Positions 1 through 8,607 of a DNA stretch of 52,815 bases are shown here, piece by piece. Under the pieces are notes generated by a model that worked only from the letters and a program-made list of their open reading frames with translations, made no database searches and was not told the DNA's origin. How positions within the stretch are numbered: the stretch's first letter is position 1; each line of letters starts with the position of its first letter. The position numbers were made by a program, and so were the translations under genes. The stretch is from Lachnospiraceae bacterium UBA2864 (GTDB taxonomy: Bacteria; Bacillota; Clostridia; Lachnospirales; Lachnospiraceae), in NCBI GenBank assembly GCA_002350525.1, contig DEFA01000032.1, positions 22,370 to 75,184 on the forward strand, written 5' to 3'.

Positions 1-861
1 GCACAGTTTGGTGCCTGCCTTGCGGTTGGTATCAAATGTAAGCAGGGAAAGCTTAAGACTGTTGCGATTCCGTCTTCTATGTCTGCAGCTCTTGGTATTA
101 CAGAGCCGGCTATCTTCGGTGTTAACTTCAGATTCATGAAGCCTTTTATCTGTGGTATGATCGGCGGAGCCTGTGGATCGATATTCGGCGCATTAACAAA
201 GATCGGTGCAACAGCATACGGTGTTACGGGAATTCCGGGATATCTTACAATAAATAATTACGGACTTTATACATTACTTCTTCTTATTTCAGGCGGCATT
301 GCATTTGCACTTACAATGTTTATCTGGAAGGAAGAGGCTCCTGAAGGTGGTATAGCTGAGAAGGCTGCAGCAACAGTTGATACTCCTAAAACAGAAGTGC
401 CAAAGTCTGATGGAGCAGAGGTTACAAAGAAGGCTGTTATAACAAGCAGTGCAGGTGAAATAGCACTTCCTACACCGGGTAAAGTTATTCCATACACTGA
501 GATACCGGATCCGACATTTGCTTCCGGAGTTATGGGACAGGGCGTTGGTGTTGAACCTGATGAGGGTGTTGTATATGCACCTATGGATGGAGAGATATCT
601 TCTGTGGCTGACAGCAAACATGCTATCGGAATATACGGAGATAATGATGAGGAACTTCTTATACATGTCGGCGTTGATACAGTTGAGATGAAGGGGGACG
701 GATTCACACCATTTGTTGCCGAGGGCGATAAGGTTAAGAAGGGACAGAAGATTCTGGAGTTTGATATTCAGAAGATAAAGGATGCCGGACATCCGGCTAC
801 AGTAGTCATGCTGCTTACAAACAGTGATGATTATGAAGATGTTAAGTTTGGGGATATTTAA
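1..861 (+). CDS. PTS sucrose-type EIIBC-IIA component, 3' part
   Basis: This is the C-terminal part of a membrane PTS permease; the frame is open from base 1, so the true start lies upstream. The first ~105 codons are EIIC membrane sequence with the conserved segment ALGITEPAIFGVN, followed by hydrophobic helices. A charged Ala/Pro/Lys-rich linker (bases ~330-480) leads to a complete EIIA domain of the glucose/sucrose (Crr) type. That domain carries both expected histidines, in SKHAIGI and in LLIHVGVDTVEM, the second being the usual phosphorylation site. It would accept phosphate from HPr and pass it via EIIB to the incoming sugar. HPr, Enzyme I and a GH32 hydrolase follow on the same strand, so sucrose or a related fructoside is the likely substrate. 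The sugar is inferred from that context. Confidence 0.9.
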   Translation, partial: AQFGACLAVGIKCKQGKLKTVAIPSSMSAALGITEPAIFGVNFRFMKPFICGMIGGACGSIFGALTKIGATAYGVTGIPGYLTINNYGLYTLLLLISGGIAFALTMFIWKEEAPEGGIAEKAAATVDTPKTEVPKSDGAEVTKKAVITSSAGEIALPTPGKVIPYTEIPDPTFASGVMGQGVGVEPDEGVVYAPMDGEISSVADSKHAIGIYGDNDEELLIHVGVDTVEMKGDGFTPFVAEGDKVKKGQKILEFDIQKIKDAGHPATVVMLLTNSDDYEDVKFGDI

Positions 862-891
862 TTGAAAATAATATAAAGGAGAAGTAAAGGT

Positions 892-1149
892 ATGAAAGAA
901 TTTAAGTATGTAATCACTGATGAAGTTGGTATCCACGCTCGTCCTGCAGGACTTCTTGTTCAGGAGGCTAAGAAGTTTACAAGTACCATCATGTTCATAA
1001 AGGGTGAGAAGAGTGCGAAGGCAACATCTCTTATGAAGCTTATGGGTATGGGAATTGTAAAGGGCGATGAAGTTACAATTCAGGTTGATGGTGAAGATGA
1101 GGACGCAGCAGCAGCCGCTATCGAAGCTTTCATGAAGGCTAACTTCTAA
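892..1149 (+). CDS. ptsH: HPr phosphocarrier protein
   Basis: HPr is the small cytoplasmic phosphocarrier between Enzyme I and the EIIA domains of the PTS. The 85-aa product has normal family length. The phosphorylation-site histidine is His15 in GIHARPAG. The regulatory serine is Ser46 in KATSLMKLM, the HPr kinase site used for catabolite control in Gram-positives. An AAGGAG-like ribosome binding site lies just upstream of the ATG. It sits 30 bp after the permease gene and 75 bp before Enzyme I, with a hairpin in that second gap that could lower Enzyme I expression relative to HPr. Confidence 0.96.
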   Translation: MKEFKYVITDEVGIHARPAGLLVQEAKKFTSTIMFIKGEKSAKATSLMKLMGMGIVKGDEVTIQVDGEDEDAAAAAIEAFMKANF

Positions 1150-1162
1150 AGAAGTGAGTGTG

Positions 1163-1204
1163 TATGCCGGGGTGTTCTCAGTAAGGGATACTCCGGCATA
1201 TTTT
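1163..1204 (+). terminator. Hairpin between ptsH and ptsI, possible attenuator
   Basis: A 13-bp inverted repeat (1163-1175 with 1188-1200, two G-U pairs) closes on a 12-nt loop and is followed by TTTT. The T-run is short, so partial read-through into ptsI is likely. HPr is usually needed in excess of Enzyme I, which would fit a partial terminator here. Confidence 0.55.
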
Positions 1205-1224
1205 ATAACGGAGGTATTCGGGGT

Positions 1225-2877
1225 ATGATCATATATGAGGGAAAGGCGGTTTTTGAGGGAATCGCCATAGGAAAAATAAGTGTATATAAGAAACAGGAAC
1301 AGGCTGTAAAACGCGTGAAAGTCGAAGATACGGAAGCAGAAAAAGCGCGTTATGCTGAAGCAAGAGAGACAGCAATCTCTGAACTGAAAGCTCTTTATGA
1401 AAAAGCAGTTAAGGAAGTTGGAGAGTCAGGAGCGGAAATCTTTGAGGCTCATCAGCTGATGGTTGATGATGAAGATTATATAGAATCGGCAGAGAGTATT
1501 ATTGAAAATGAGGGAGTAAATGCAGAGTATGCAGTTGCGACCACAGGTGATAACTTTGCAAAAATGTTCTCGGAGATGGAAGAGGAGTATTTCCGGGGCA
1601 GAGCAGCTGATATTATGGATATTACAGAGAGAATATTAAATGCTCTTGCAGGCGGCGGAGCAGGCGGCATAGAGTCCGATGAGCCTGTTATAGTTGTGGC
1701 GGATGATCTGGCTCCGTCAGAAACAGTTCAGATGGATAAGGATAAGATCCTGTCTTTTGTTACAGTACATGGTTCGGCAAATTCACATACGTCTATTCTG
1801 GCGAAGACCATGAGCATTCCTGCTATAATCGGATGCCCAATACCGCTTTCTGAAGAATCCGACGGAAAGATGGCAGTTGTTGATGGTTTCGAAGGTAAAG
1901 TTTATGTAGATCCGGATGCAGATATACTTGCTGCTAAGAAAAAGCTTCTTCTGGAGGAAGAAGAAAAGAAGAGCCTCCTTGAGAGACTTAAGGGAAAGGA
2001 AAATGTTACCCTTGACGGACAGAAGATTAATCTCTATGCCAATATAGGAAATACAAAAGATCTTGGACTTGTACTTGAAAATGATGCCGGTGGAATAGGC
2101 CTCTTCAGATCGGAGTTTATATATCTTGGTTCGGAAGATTATCCGACAGAAGATGAGCAGTTTGCTATATATAAACAGGTTGCTCAGACATTGGCGGGTA
2201 AAAAGGTTATTATACGTACGCTTGATATCGGCGCTGATAAACAGGCTGATTATTTTAAACTTCCGGAGGAAGAGAATCCGGCTATGGGTCTCAGAGCCAT
2301 AAGAATATGTTTTACAAGACCGGAAGTTTTTAAGACACAGCTTAGAGCTATATTAAGAGCAAGTGCATTTGGAAAGATATCTATCATGTTCCCTATGATA
2401 ATATCAGTGGATGAAGTTAAGAAGATAAAGATTATAGTTGAAGAAGTTAAAAAAGAACTTGATGATGACGGTTTATCTTATGATAAGAACATAGAACTCG
2501 GCATAATGATCGAGACACCTGCGGCTGTTATGATAGCTGATGAGCTTGCAGAAGAGGTGGACTTCTTCAGTGTGGGAACAAATGATCTTACTCAGTATAC
2601 ACTTGCGATAGACAGGCAGAATCAGTCTCTGGATGATTTTTATGATCCACACCATCCTGCTATTATGAAGATGCTTAAGATGATAGCAGAGGCTGCACAT
2701 AGACATGATGCATGGGCCGGAATATGTGGAGAGCTTGGTGCGGATCTCAGTCTTACCAAGGATTTCCTTGCTATGGGATATGACGAACTTTCTGTATCAC
2801 CGGGAAGAATACTGCCTATAAGAAAGACTGTTATTGAAACAAATGTATCTGAATATAAAAAAGAAAAAGGACTGTAA
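1225..2877 (+). CDS. ptsI: PTS Enzyme I (phosphoenolpyruvate-protein phosphotransferase)
   Basis: Enzyme I takes phosphate from PEP and transfers it to HPr, starting the PTS relay in the cytoplasm. The 550-aa product is close to the usual 570-575 aa. The order is N-terminal HPr-binding helical domain, the phosphohistidine swivel segment GSANSHTSILAKTMSIPA with the active His188, then the PEP-binding barrel. The barrel contains LFRSEFIYL, the NDLTQYTLAIDRQN signature and the GICGELGAD segment with the catalytic cysteine. The ATG at 1225 follows a GGAGG-type site. It is followed by the GH32 gene after 17 bp, so the two are probably co-transcribed. Confidence 0.96.
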   Translation: MIIYEGKAVFEGIAIGKISVYKKQEQAVKRVKVEDTEAEKARYAEARETAISELKALYEKAVKEVGESGAEIFEAHQLMVDDEDYIESAESIIENEGVNAEYAVATTGDNFAKMFSEMEEEYFRGRAADIMDITERILNALAGGGAGGIESDEPVIVVADDLAPSETVQMDKDKILSFVTVHGSANSHTSILAKTMSIPAIIGCPIPLSEESDGKMAVVDGFEGKVYVDPDADILAAKKKLLLEEEEKKSLLERLKGKENVTLDGQKINLYANIGNTKDLGLVLENDAGGIGLFRSEFIYLGSEDYPTEDEQFAIYKQVAQTLAGKKVIIRTLDIGADKQADYFKLPEEENPAMGLRAIRICFTRPEVFKTQLRAILRASAFGKISIMFPMIISVDEVKKIKIIVEEVKKELDDDGLSYDKNIELGIMIETPAAVMIADELAEEVDFFSVGTNDLTQYTLAIDRQNQSLDDFYDPHHPAIMKMLKMIAEAAHRHDAWAGICGELGADLSLTKDFLAMGYDELSVSPGRILPIRKTVIETNVSEYKKEKGL

Positions 2878-2894
2878 ATATCCGGGAGAAACCT

Positions 2895-4385
2895 ATGAAA
2901 GAATGGACTAGAGAGGAAAGATATCGATATCTGAAAGATCCAATGGAAGTAAAGGATCTGTTTGATAGAATATCCGTATCAAAGTATCGTCAGACCTTCC
3001 ATATTCAGGCTGTTACCGGCCTTATGAATGATCCGAATGGGTTTGTGTATTTTGATAACAAGTGGCATCTTTTTTATCAGTGGTGTCCTTGGGGGGCAGT
3101 ACATGGTCTGAAGTATTGGTATCATGTTGTATCGAAGAATCTTATAACCTGGGAAAATCTCGGAGTCTGTCTGCTTCCGGATGAAGGTGATGGCTATGAT
3201 AATAAGGGCGCATATTCCGGTTCTGCCATGCCTATAGATGACAAGCTGTATTTATACTATACAGGTAATAATCGTGATTCCGACTGGGTGCGGCATCCGT
3301 ATACATGTCTGGCAAGGCTGGGCAGTGACGGGTGGACAGAGAAGTATCCGCTTCCGCTTTTTGGAGCACATCCGGATTATACGGATAATCAGAGAGATCC
3401 TAAGATTATTGTTATGCCGGATAGTAATACCTATTATATTATCCTTGGCGCAGAAACCCCTGAAAAAAGAGGATGTATACTGGTATATAAGTCGGAAAAT
3501 CTTCTGCATGGATGGACCTTTGCGGGAGAGTTAAAAGTACCCGGTGTGGATTATCTTGGCAATATGTGGGAATGCCCTTCGATAGAACGTATAGGCGGCC
3601 ATGATATCCTTATGTTCTGTCCACAGCATATTAAGCTTCCGGGACGTGGAGAAAGCACGAATCATAATGGATATATTCTGGGAAAGATGGACTGGGACAG
3701 CCTTACATTTGAACATGAAGGAAGCTTCCATGTGCTGGATTTTGGGTTTGATTCTTATGCCGCAACATGTGCAAATAATGTACAGGATCCGGATAAGGCC
3801 ATTCTTATAGCATGGATGGGGCTGCCGGATGTAACATATCCGACTGATGAGGAAGAATGGGCAGGAAGCCTTACACTTCCGCGTGAGCTTACAGTAAGAG
3901 GAAGAAGATTGATACAGAAACCTCTTCCGGAACTGAAAAAACTGAGAGGCGAAGAACTGTCATTAGAAGAAAAATTTAATGAGGAGCAATGTATAAGACT
4001 TCCGGATGCATGTGAGATAGAAGTTGATATACGGCCGGGTGACTGTGAAATAGGAATTCTTACGGATGGCGATGGCACCGGAGGAATTGTTATCAGTTAT
4101 GATGACAGAGAGAAAGAGATAACTATCGATAAAAGCGGAATGAAGGAAAGATTCAATACTGAACTTGGTGAATCGAGAAAAAGGCCGCTTCCTGATGGAT
4201 TATCACATCTCAGAATCTTTATAGACAGAAGTTCTGTTGAGATTTTTGTAAATGACGGTGATGCTGTTTTTACAACCAGAGCATTTCCGACAGATCAGGA
4301 GCATTTTATGAAGATTAAGGAAGGCGATACCTTCATGCATATATGGAAGCTGAAGCCGGCCGTAAAAGATAATTTTATAATTTAG
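2895..4385 (+). CDS. scrB: GH32 sucrose-6-phosphate hydrolase (beta-fructofuranosidase)
   Basis: This cytoplasmic glycoside hydrolase of family GH32 is likely to split sucrose-6-phosphate delivered by the PTS into glucose-6-phosphate and fructose. The 496-aa product has no signal peptide. The family triad is visible: nucleophile Asp46 in MNDPNG, Asp168 in QRDPK and the acid/base Glu226 in MWECPS. A five-bladed propeller region is followed by a C-terminal beta-sandwich (about residues 370-490) containing the usual RSSVEIFVNDG motif. It lies 17 bp after ptsI. The phosphorylated substrate is inferred from the PTS context; a plain invertase or fructosidase cannot be excluded. Confidence 0.9.
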   Translation: MKEWTREERYRYLKDPMEVKDLFDRISVSKYRQTFHIQAVTGLMNDPNGFVYFDNKWHLFYQWCPWGAVHGLKYWYHVVSKNLITWENLGVCLLPDEGDGYDNKGAYSGSAMPIDDKLYLYYTGNNRDSDWVRHPYTCLARLGSDGWTEKYPLPLFGAHPDYTDNQRDPKIIVMPDSNTYYIILGAETPEKRGCILVYKSENLLHGWTFAGELKVPGVDYLGNMWECPSIERIGGHDILMFCPQHIKLPGRGESTNHNGYILGKMDWDSLTFEHEGSFHVLDFGFDSYAATCANNVQDPDKAILIAWMGLPDVTYPTDEEEWAGSLTLPRELTVRGRRLIQKPLPELKKLRGEELSLEEKFNEEQCIRLPDACEIEVDIRPGDCEIGILTDGDGTGGIVISYDDREKEITIDKSGMKERFNTELGESRKRPLPDGLSHLRIFIDRSSVEIFVNDGDAVFTTRAFPTDQEHFMKIKEGDTFMHIWKLKPAVKDNFII

Positions 4386-4420
4386 CATAAATGATAGCCC
4401 GATTTTATGTACTTGGATGA

Positions 4421-4441
4421 GGGCGCTGCTTTGCAGCGCCC
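4421..4441 (+). other. Perfect 9-bp GC-rich hairpin after the PTS operon
   Basis: A perfect inverted repeat with arms 4421-4429 and 4433-4441 (GGGCGCTGC and its complement) and a TTT loop lies 35 bp after the GH32 stop codon. No T-run follows it, so it may be an mRNA 3' end stabiliser or a weak terminator rather than a standard intrinsic terminator. Confidence 0.45.
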
Positions 4442-4462
4442 GAACGAGCCTAAAATATCTTA

Positions 4463-4491
4463 TTGACAACGTTCGTTAACCAGTATAAAAT
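4463..4491 (+). promoter_or_regulatory. Sigma-A type promoter for the riboswitch/lipoprotein unit
   Basis: A perfect -35 box TTGACA (4463-4468) is separated by 17 bp from a -10-like TAAAAT (4486-4491). Transcription would begin a few bases before the riboswitch aptamer, as expected for a riboswitch leader. Confidence 0.7.
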
Positions 4492-4507
4492 TTAATTGTC
4501 AGACAAA

Positions 4508-4590
4508 TCAATAATAGGCAAAACAGGAGAAATCCTGTGACGCAAAGCTAAAGGGCCTAAGAAGATTTTTATGGTAGCCAGTTGCAGTAT
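4508..4590 (+). ncRNA. Cyclic di-GMP-I riboswitch (GEMM-I)
   Basis: The leader carries the conserved blocks of the class I cyclic di-GMP aptamer in order. A GGCAAAA segment is followed by a hairpin CAGGA-GAAA-TCCTG with a GNRA tetraloop, then GACGCAAAGC, then GGGCCTAAG, then ATGGTAGCCAG. The GAAA tetraloop, the GACGCAAAGC junction and the CCTAA tetraloop-receptor side are diagnostic of this family. A terminator hairpin follows directly (4603-4649), so regulation is probably by transcription termination. Whether c-di-GMP turns the gene on or off cannot be read safely from the sequence. Confidence 0.92.
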
Positions 4591-4602
4591 ATGTGGGTAT
4601 TG

Positions 4603-4649
4603 AAGCATCCGAATAGGTTTAAGATTCTATTCAGATGCTTTTTGTTTTT
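4603..4649 (+). terminator. Riboswitch-linked intrinsic terminator
   Basis: Arms 4603-4616 and 4627-4640 pair over 14 positions with one mismatch and close on a 10-nt loop. They are followed by a T-rich tract (4639-4649). It lies between the c-di-GMP aptamer and the lipoprotein start codon, the position of a riboswitch expression platform. Confidence 0.85.
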
Positions 4650-4669
4650 CAGAAAGGGACAGGTGAAAT

Positions 4670-5713
4670 ATGGGAAAGAAAAAGATACTTGCATGCCTCA
4701 TCATCTGCCTCATCCTCACGGGCTGTGGAAGTGATGGAAAGAAGACAGATGGAACGGGGAAAACAGGAAAGAGCATTAAAGAGCTTGCCGTTCAGGCGTT
4801 AAAGGCAGATCTGTCAGAGGCATCAGTTAAGACTGATGATAAGAAAGAAAAGAGCAGGACTGAAGAGAAGAAAGAGGAAAAGAAGGGAGAGATAAAGCAG
4901 GAGAAAGAAACGAATCATGCCTGCGAGGAAGTGATGCATACGTTTTCTCTGAATCTGGAAGATACGGAAGAAAACTGCCTCTGGTATGCAGACAGGGAGT
5001 TTCTCACCAGAACACAGTTAGAGGAATATAGAGAAAAATATGTAGGTGATTTTGACATCCTTCTTACGAATTTTGAAGCCAACCTTGATGAGACAGATGC
5101 ACCGCAGGATGTGATCGACGGATATAGAGAAGAGTTCACGAAAAAGCTGGAAGAGGCGAGAGATAGGGTGAATAAAGCTTTTGATGATGCAGGAGAAGCT
5201 CTTCCTGAAAACCAGCTGGAAGACAGACCGAAGCTCAGTTATGAGGATTTCGAGGAAGCCATAACGATAGCTCAACACTTCATAGATCCTGACTATAACG
5301 TAAACAAAGATGTAGAGATGTATGACGCATTAAAACGGGATGAAGTAGACGGAGTGTGGACATATCTCATGCTTATAGATTTCTACAATCCGTCTTTGGA
5401 TTCCATGTGTGAACTGGGTCAGGCAACTTTTGTATACAGTGAAAATGGCGGAAACGGCTCAATGCAGCTGTATCCGTATCAGCAGAAGAATACGGACGGA
5501 ACTTATTCAAATGTAGACCATGAAGAAGGGGCATATCTTCCGTTCGAAGGTACCATAAATGATGACGGAATGATGCTGGATGGAGGTACGGAAGAACCGG
5601 ACGAAACCGAATTCAGCACTTGGTACATGCTTAAAGACGGAGAAAGACAGTGCATCATCGGAATGCTCATACTTCCGAATGCGATGACGTACTGGATATT
5701 CTTTATAAGATAG
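4670..5713 (+). CDS. c-di-GMP-controlled lipoprotein of unknown function
   Basis: The 347-aa protein has a lipoprotein signal: basic MGKKK, a hydrophobic stretch and the lipobox LILTGC. It should be anchored to the outer face of the membrane. Residues ~25-85 are a Lys/Glu/Asp-rich low-complexity linker. The rest is acidic and probably globular, with a C-terminal beta-rich part around YMLKDGERQCIIGMLILP. I do not recognise a catalytic family. The gene is alone behind its own promoter, a c-di-GMP-I riboswitch and a terminator. A role in surface attachment or the motile/sessile switch is therefore plausible but inferred only from regulation. An IS21 element lies 112 bp downstream. Confidence 0.85.
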   Translation: MGKKKILACLIICLILTGCGSDGKKTDGTGKTGKSIKELAVQALKADLSEASVKTDDKKEKSRTEEKKEEKKGEIKQEKETNHACEEVMHTFSLNLEDTEENCLWYADREFLTRTQLEEYREKYVGDFDILLTNFEANLDETDAPQDVIDGYREEFTKKLEEARDRVNKAFDDAGEALPENQLEDRPKLSYEDFEEAITIAQHFIDPDYNVNKDVEMYDALKRDEVDGVWTYLMLIDFYNPSLDSMCELGQATFVYSENGGNGSMQLYPYQQKNTDGTYSNVDHEEGAYLPFEGTINDDGMMLDGGTEEPDETEFSTWYMLKDGERQCIIGMLILPNAMTYWIFFIR

Positions 5714-5818
5714 AATGTATTCAGTTAGAAGCATACAATTTAATAAGATGCAGAAAAATATCCAGTTCTTCATGAATAAGAAATCTGGATTGGTTTTGAT
5801 GTCCTTATTAGATAGTAT

Positions 5819-5825
5819 GTATGAG
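5819..5825. repeat. Target site duplication, left copy (GTATGAG)
   Basis: GTATGAG directly abuts the left TGCA end of the IS21 element and is repeated exactly at 8439-8445 after the right end. Seven bases is within the 4-8 bp duplications known for IS21-family elements. Confidence 0.85.
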
Positions 5826-5918
5826 TGCAGTTTACGGCGCTCAGCGGTCGTCGTTCCGTTTTAGAACGGCCGCTTTCCGGTGAAAACGGCCGCCCGTTTT
5901 TAGTAAATACACCCGATA

Positions 5919-6656
5919 TTATCGGATATTGATCTTGATCGTGTAGTGCTTTGTAGCCCGCTTCATAATGGAATTAGCGGACACTTCATCGTTGAGAATC
6001 ATTGCCTTCCAGCTGTCCGGATCACGCTGGGAGCACACAATAGTGCTCTTTTGCCGTTCATTCCGTTTTTCAAGCAATTCAAAAAGGATCTTGATCTCAC
6101 GCTCGTCTGTGATCGTATGAAGCAGGAAGTCATCCAGAATGATCAGTTCCCATTTGAGATACTTCTTCATCCTGCGAGCATACTTATCATAATCCTGCTC
6201 TTTAAGCGCCACCATGCTTTCGAGGAGTTCTTCGCTGTGGAAATAGCCGACGTTGTATCGATTGCAGGCCTTAATGCCGATTGCTTTAGCCAGGTAGGAC
6301 TTGCCGGCATCAGATTCACCGAGAATACACAGGTTGTATCCTCTCTCGATGAAATCCAGTGTGGAGAGCACTTCTGTTATCCCGGAAGGCAGATACTCTC
6401 GTTTTTCAGAGTCGACGCAGTATGCCAGCTCCTCCGGAGAACCTTTCAGATGTGCGGCTGTCAGTCGGTTCTTTAGAGTCGTACTGACCTTTTCCTGAAA
6501 CTGTGGCCCGATCAGATCCGCAATCAGAGTAAGTCGATCCATTTCCAGGAATCCCGGTTTATGATACAGATCATCCAGCGTGGCAGCCATTATAGAAAGC
6601 TTGAGCTCATTCAACTCATCTACAAGCTCATTCATGAGAGCGGTTCCTGTAAGCAT
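5919..6656 (-). CDS. istB: IS21 helper ATPase IstB
   Basis: IstB is the AAA+ ATPase that assembles on target DNA and activates the IstA transposase. The 245-aa product has normal family length. It has the Walker A segment GESDAGKSYLAKAIG, Walker B LIILDDFLL and the arginine-finger segment VCSQRDPDSW typical of the DnaC/IstB family. The ATG overlaps the istA stop by one base (TGATG), so translation is coupled to istA. Confidence 0.95.
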   Translation of the reverse strand: MLTGTALMNELVDELNELKLSIMAATLDDLYHKPGFLEMDRLTLIADLIGPQFQEKVSTTLKNRLTAAHLKGSPEELAYCVDSEKREYLPSGITEVLSTLDFIERGYNLCILGESDAGKSYLAKAIGIKACNRYNVGYFHSEELLESMVALKEQDYDKYARRMKKYLKWELIILDDFLLHTITDEREIKILFELLEKRNERQKSTIVCSQRDPDSWKAMILNDEVSANSIMKRATKHYTIKINIR

Positions 6657-8281
6657 CAGTCTTCCACCTCCTCTCGCATCTGATCCGCAAGAGCTTTGCT
6701 GCGGGATAAGAGAGTGTCAATGCTGGAGGCTTCAGGAGGCATCACATACCCACCACGTGCAGGCTCTTTCCTGGATAGTGCAGAATGACGGTATCCTGCT
6801 TCTCCAAGATCATCAGCAACTACGGAGATTGTATTCTTGATGAAGGTATATTTCTGTTTATTCAGAGCGATTGCCTGCTTACAGCACTCTTCAAGCGCCT
6901 TATTACTGTACTTCTTTGTGAAGTTCAGAATGCCAAGGCACATACGATAAGTCTGGACCTCATAAGGCCTGGATTTGAGGACTGTACGAATGACGGTCTC
7001 TGTATTCCTGCCAACAAGCTGCGCTTTTTGAATGAAGTATGGACCATTCCATTGAGTAAACCCTTTGTAGTTGTCCGGCAAGTGTTCAGGGTTGGTTGAC
7101 CACTGACCCTTACGAGTTGCTCTTGGCCATTCACAGAGGAACTCTCCAGAGAGAGAATAAATACGAACAACTGTTGCCGAGGCTTTGATAGATACTTTCT
7201 TGTGCAAAAACGCTTTATCTACGCTATAATAAGCATTGTCAAAGCGTACGTGGAAGTCGCTTGATACCTTTGCCGTTTTTCTCTCCATGTACTCGTAATG
7301 CATGGAGGGAAGCGGCATCAATTCAAGTTTCTCTTCTTCCCAATAGTAGTATCTATTGTGCTCCTTCTTCTTGAAAGGCTCTTTGTTGAGAGCCTCCAGC
7401 TCCTTCCAGAGATCCTTGTTGAACTGTTCCAGCGAAAAATACTGGCGCTCTTCAAGCTTATGGAACAATCCTTTTTCAAGGATGCCTACAGCGTTTTCCA
7501 CGGAACTTTTGAACTTCGGTTTGCGGACTTTTGCCGGAAGGATGACCGTGCCGTAATGGTCAGCCCAGTCGGCATAATCCTTATTCAGCTCCGGTTCAAT
7601 CCAGTCCTGATTAACGATGACAGCCTGTTTGCAATTATCACAGACTACTAAAGCCGGAACACCGCCAAAGTAATCAAGGGCGTGATTATTGACTTCGATC
7701 CACTGCGGTTCCTTTGTGGAGAGCATTCCTTCTGCATAAATGTACTGCGAGTAGGGCAGAACCGCCACAAATACCACGATCGTCAGGATTTCTCCCGTCA
7801 GAGGATCTGTCATGGAAAAGGTCTGGCCTGCGAAGTCCACCTCCATCTTTTGAGCTATTACGGCATCAAAGTGTGCCGTCTCATAGTTCTCTTCACACCA
7901 CTTGTTGTAGAGCTCACAATACTGGCTGTACTGGTAAAAACGGGTTCCTTCCTCTTCACATTTTTTCTTATAGCGATTCCAAAGGAACATAAGCGTCATG
8001 TTCTTTCTGGTCGCCATAAGCTTGGCGGCTTCTTCATAATCCGGGAGTTCGATATTCTCATTTCGGCCACCTGCTCCCGGTACAGATCCATACACTATCA
8101 TGGCAATCCCGTAGTTCGTGATTCCTGATGGTAATGGATACTGAAGCTCCTTACACTTCTTAAATGCTCTTAAGAAGTCATTAACGCCAGACTTACTTGC
8201 TCCGGTCTGGCGAGCAATTTCGCTACCCGACATGGATAGCGCGTAGTGTTTGATAATGATGTCCTTGTAATCCAGCTGCAT
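6656..8281 (-). CDS. istA: IS21 transposase IstA
   Basis: IstA is the DDE transposase of the element. The 541-aa product begins with a helix-turn-helix (SGSEIARQTGASKSGVNDFL). An RNase H-like integrase core follows, with the acidic residues in MEVDFAGQTF, VVCDNCKQAV and SSVENAVGIL. The C-terminal beta-barrel contains FHVRFDNAYYSVD, common in this family. The gene is intact and coupled to istB. Nothing suggests decay. Confidence 0.95.
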   Translation of the reverse strand: MQLDYKDIIIKHYALSMSGSEIARQTGASKSGVNDFLRAFKKCKELQYPLPSGITNYGIAMIVYGSVPGAGGRNENIELPDYEEAAKLMATRKNMTLMFLWNRYKKKCEEEGTRFYQYSQYCELYNKWCEENYETAHFDAVIAQKMEVDFAGQTFSMTDPLTGEILTIVVFVAVLPYSQYIYAEGMLSTKEPQWIEVNNHALDYFGGVPALVVCDNCKQAVIVNQDWIEPELNKDYADWADHYGTVILPAKVRKPKFKSSVENAVGILEKGLFHKLEERQYFSLEQFNKDLWKELEALNKEPFKKKEHNRYYYWEEEKLELMPLPSMHYEYMERKTAKVSSDFHVRFDNAYYSVDKAFLHKKVSIKASATVVRIYSLSGEFLCEWPRATRKGQWSTNPEHLPDNYKGFTQWNGPYFIQKAQLVGRNTETVIRTVLKSRPYEVQTYRMCLGILNFTKKYSNKALEECCKQAIALNKQKYTFIKNTISVVADDLGEAGYRHSALSRKEPARGGYVMPPEASSIDTLLSRSKALADQMREEVED

Positions 8282-8438
8282 ACATTATCCTCCCTTAAAT
8301 GATGTATTCACCATCTCTTGGATGGCTACCATCATTATAGCGGAGGGGATTACAATGACGCGATATATATCGGCTGTTCAGAAACGGAATACGGCCGTTT
8401 TGCTCCGCAAACCCGGCCGATTAGCTTCGCAATATGCA

Positions 8439-8445
8439 GTATGAG
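8439..8445. repeat. Target site duplication, right copy (GTATGAG)
   Basis: This is an exact copy of 5819-5825, directly after the right end of the IS21 element. Confidence 0.85.
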
Positions 8446-8490
8446 AATGAGATTGTCTGATTTTATATAGACTTTAATATGTTATGCATA

Positions 8491-8520
8491 CCGCTTGTCT
8501 AATAAGGCAGGCGGTTTTTT
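8491..8520 (+). terminator. Intrinsic terminator upstream of the tRNA cluster
   Basis: A 10-bp stem (8491-8500 with 8505-8514, some G-U pairs) closes on an AATA loop and is followed by TTTTTT. Before the IS21 insertion it would have lain about 150 bp after the lipoprotein gene, so it was probably that gene's terminator. Confidence 0.8.
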
Positions 8521-8532
8521 AATGCCATAAAT

Positions 8533-8605
8533 GGGAAGATAGCTCCAATGGTAGAGCCTAGGACTCTCGCTCCATGCGGTACAGGTTCGAATCCTGTTCT
8601 TCCCA
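8533..8605 (+). tRNA. tRNA-Glu (CTC), atypical
   Basis: The acceptor stem GGGAAGA/TCTTCCC, the D-arm and the T-arm (ACAGG-TTCGAAT-CCTGT) are well formed. The anticodon arm is weak, with only three of five pairs, and reads CTC at 8566-8568. No CCA is encoded. The identity follows from the best loop placement and could change if the gene is decayed. Confidence 0.7.
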
Positions 8606-8607
8606 CT

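Larger units (their letters stand above)
5826..8438 (-). mobile_element. Complete IS21-family insertion sequence
   Basis: The 2613-bp element runs from TGCA (5826) to TGCA (8438). Imperfect terminal inverted repeats match at about two thirds of the first 22 bases. ACGGCCG-type internal repeats near both ends (about 5865, 5885 and 8391) resemble the multiple transposase-binding sites usual for this family. It carries istA and istB on the minus strand and is flanked by the direct repeat GTATGAG. Both genes are open and all ends are present, so it looks recently inserted and may be active. Confidence 0.93.

Noticed and set aside
289..936. 215-aa minus-strand frame opposite the PTS permease and HPr start
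   Set aside because: The plus strand clearly encodes EIIA and HPr; the antisense product has no family features.
4421..4441. Standard intrinsic terminator for the PTS operon
   Set aside because: The stem is perfect but no T-run follows, so it is listed only as a hairpin of uncertain role.
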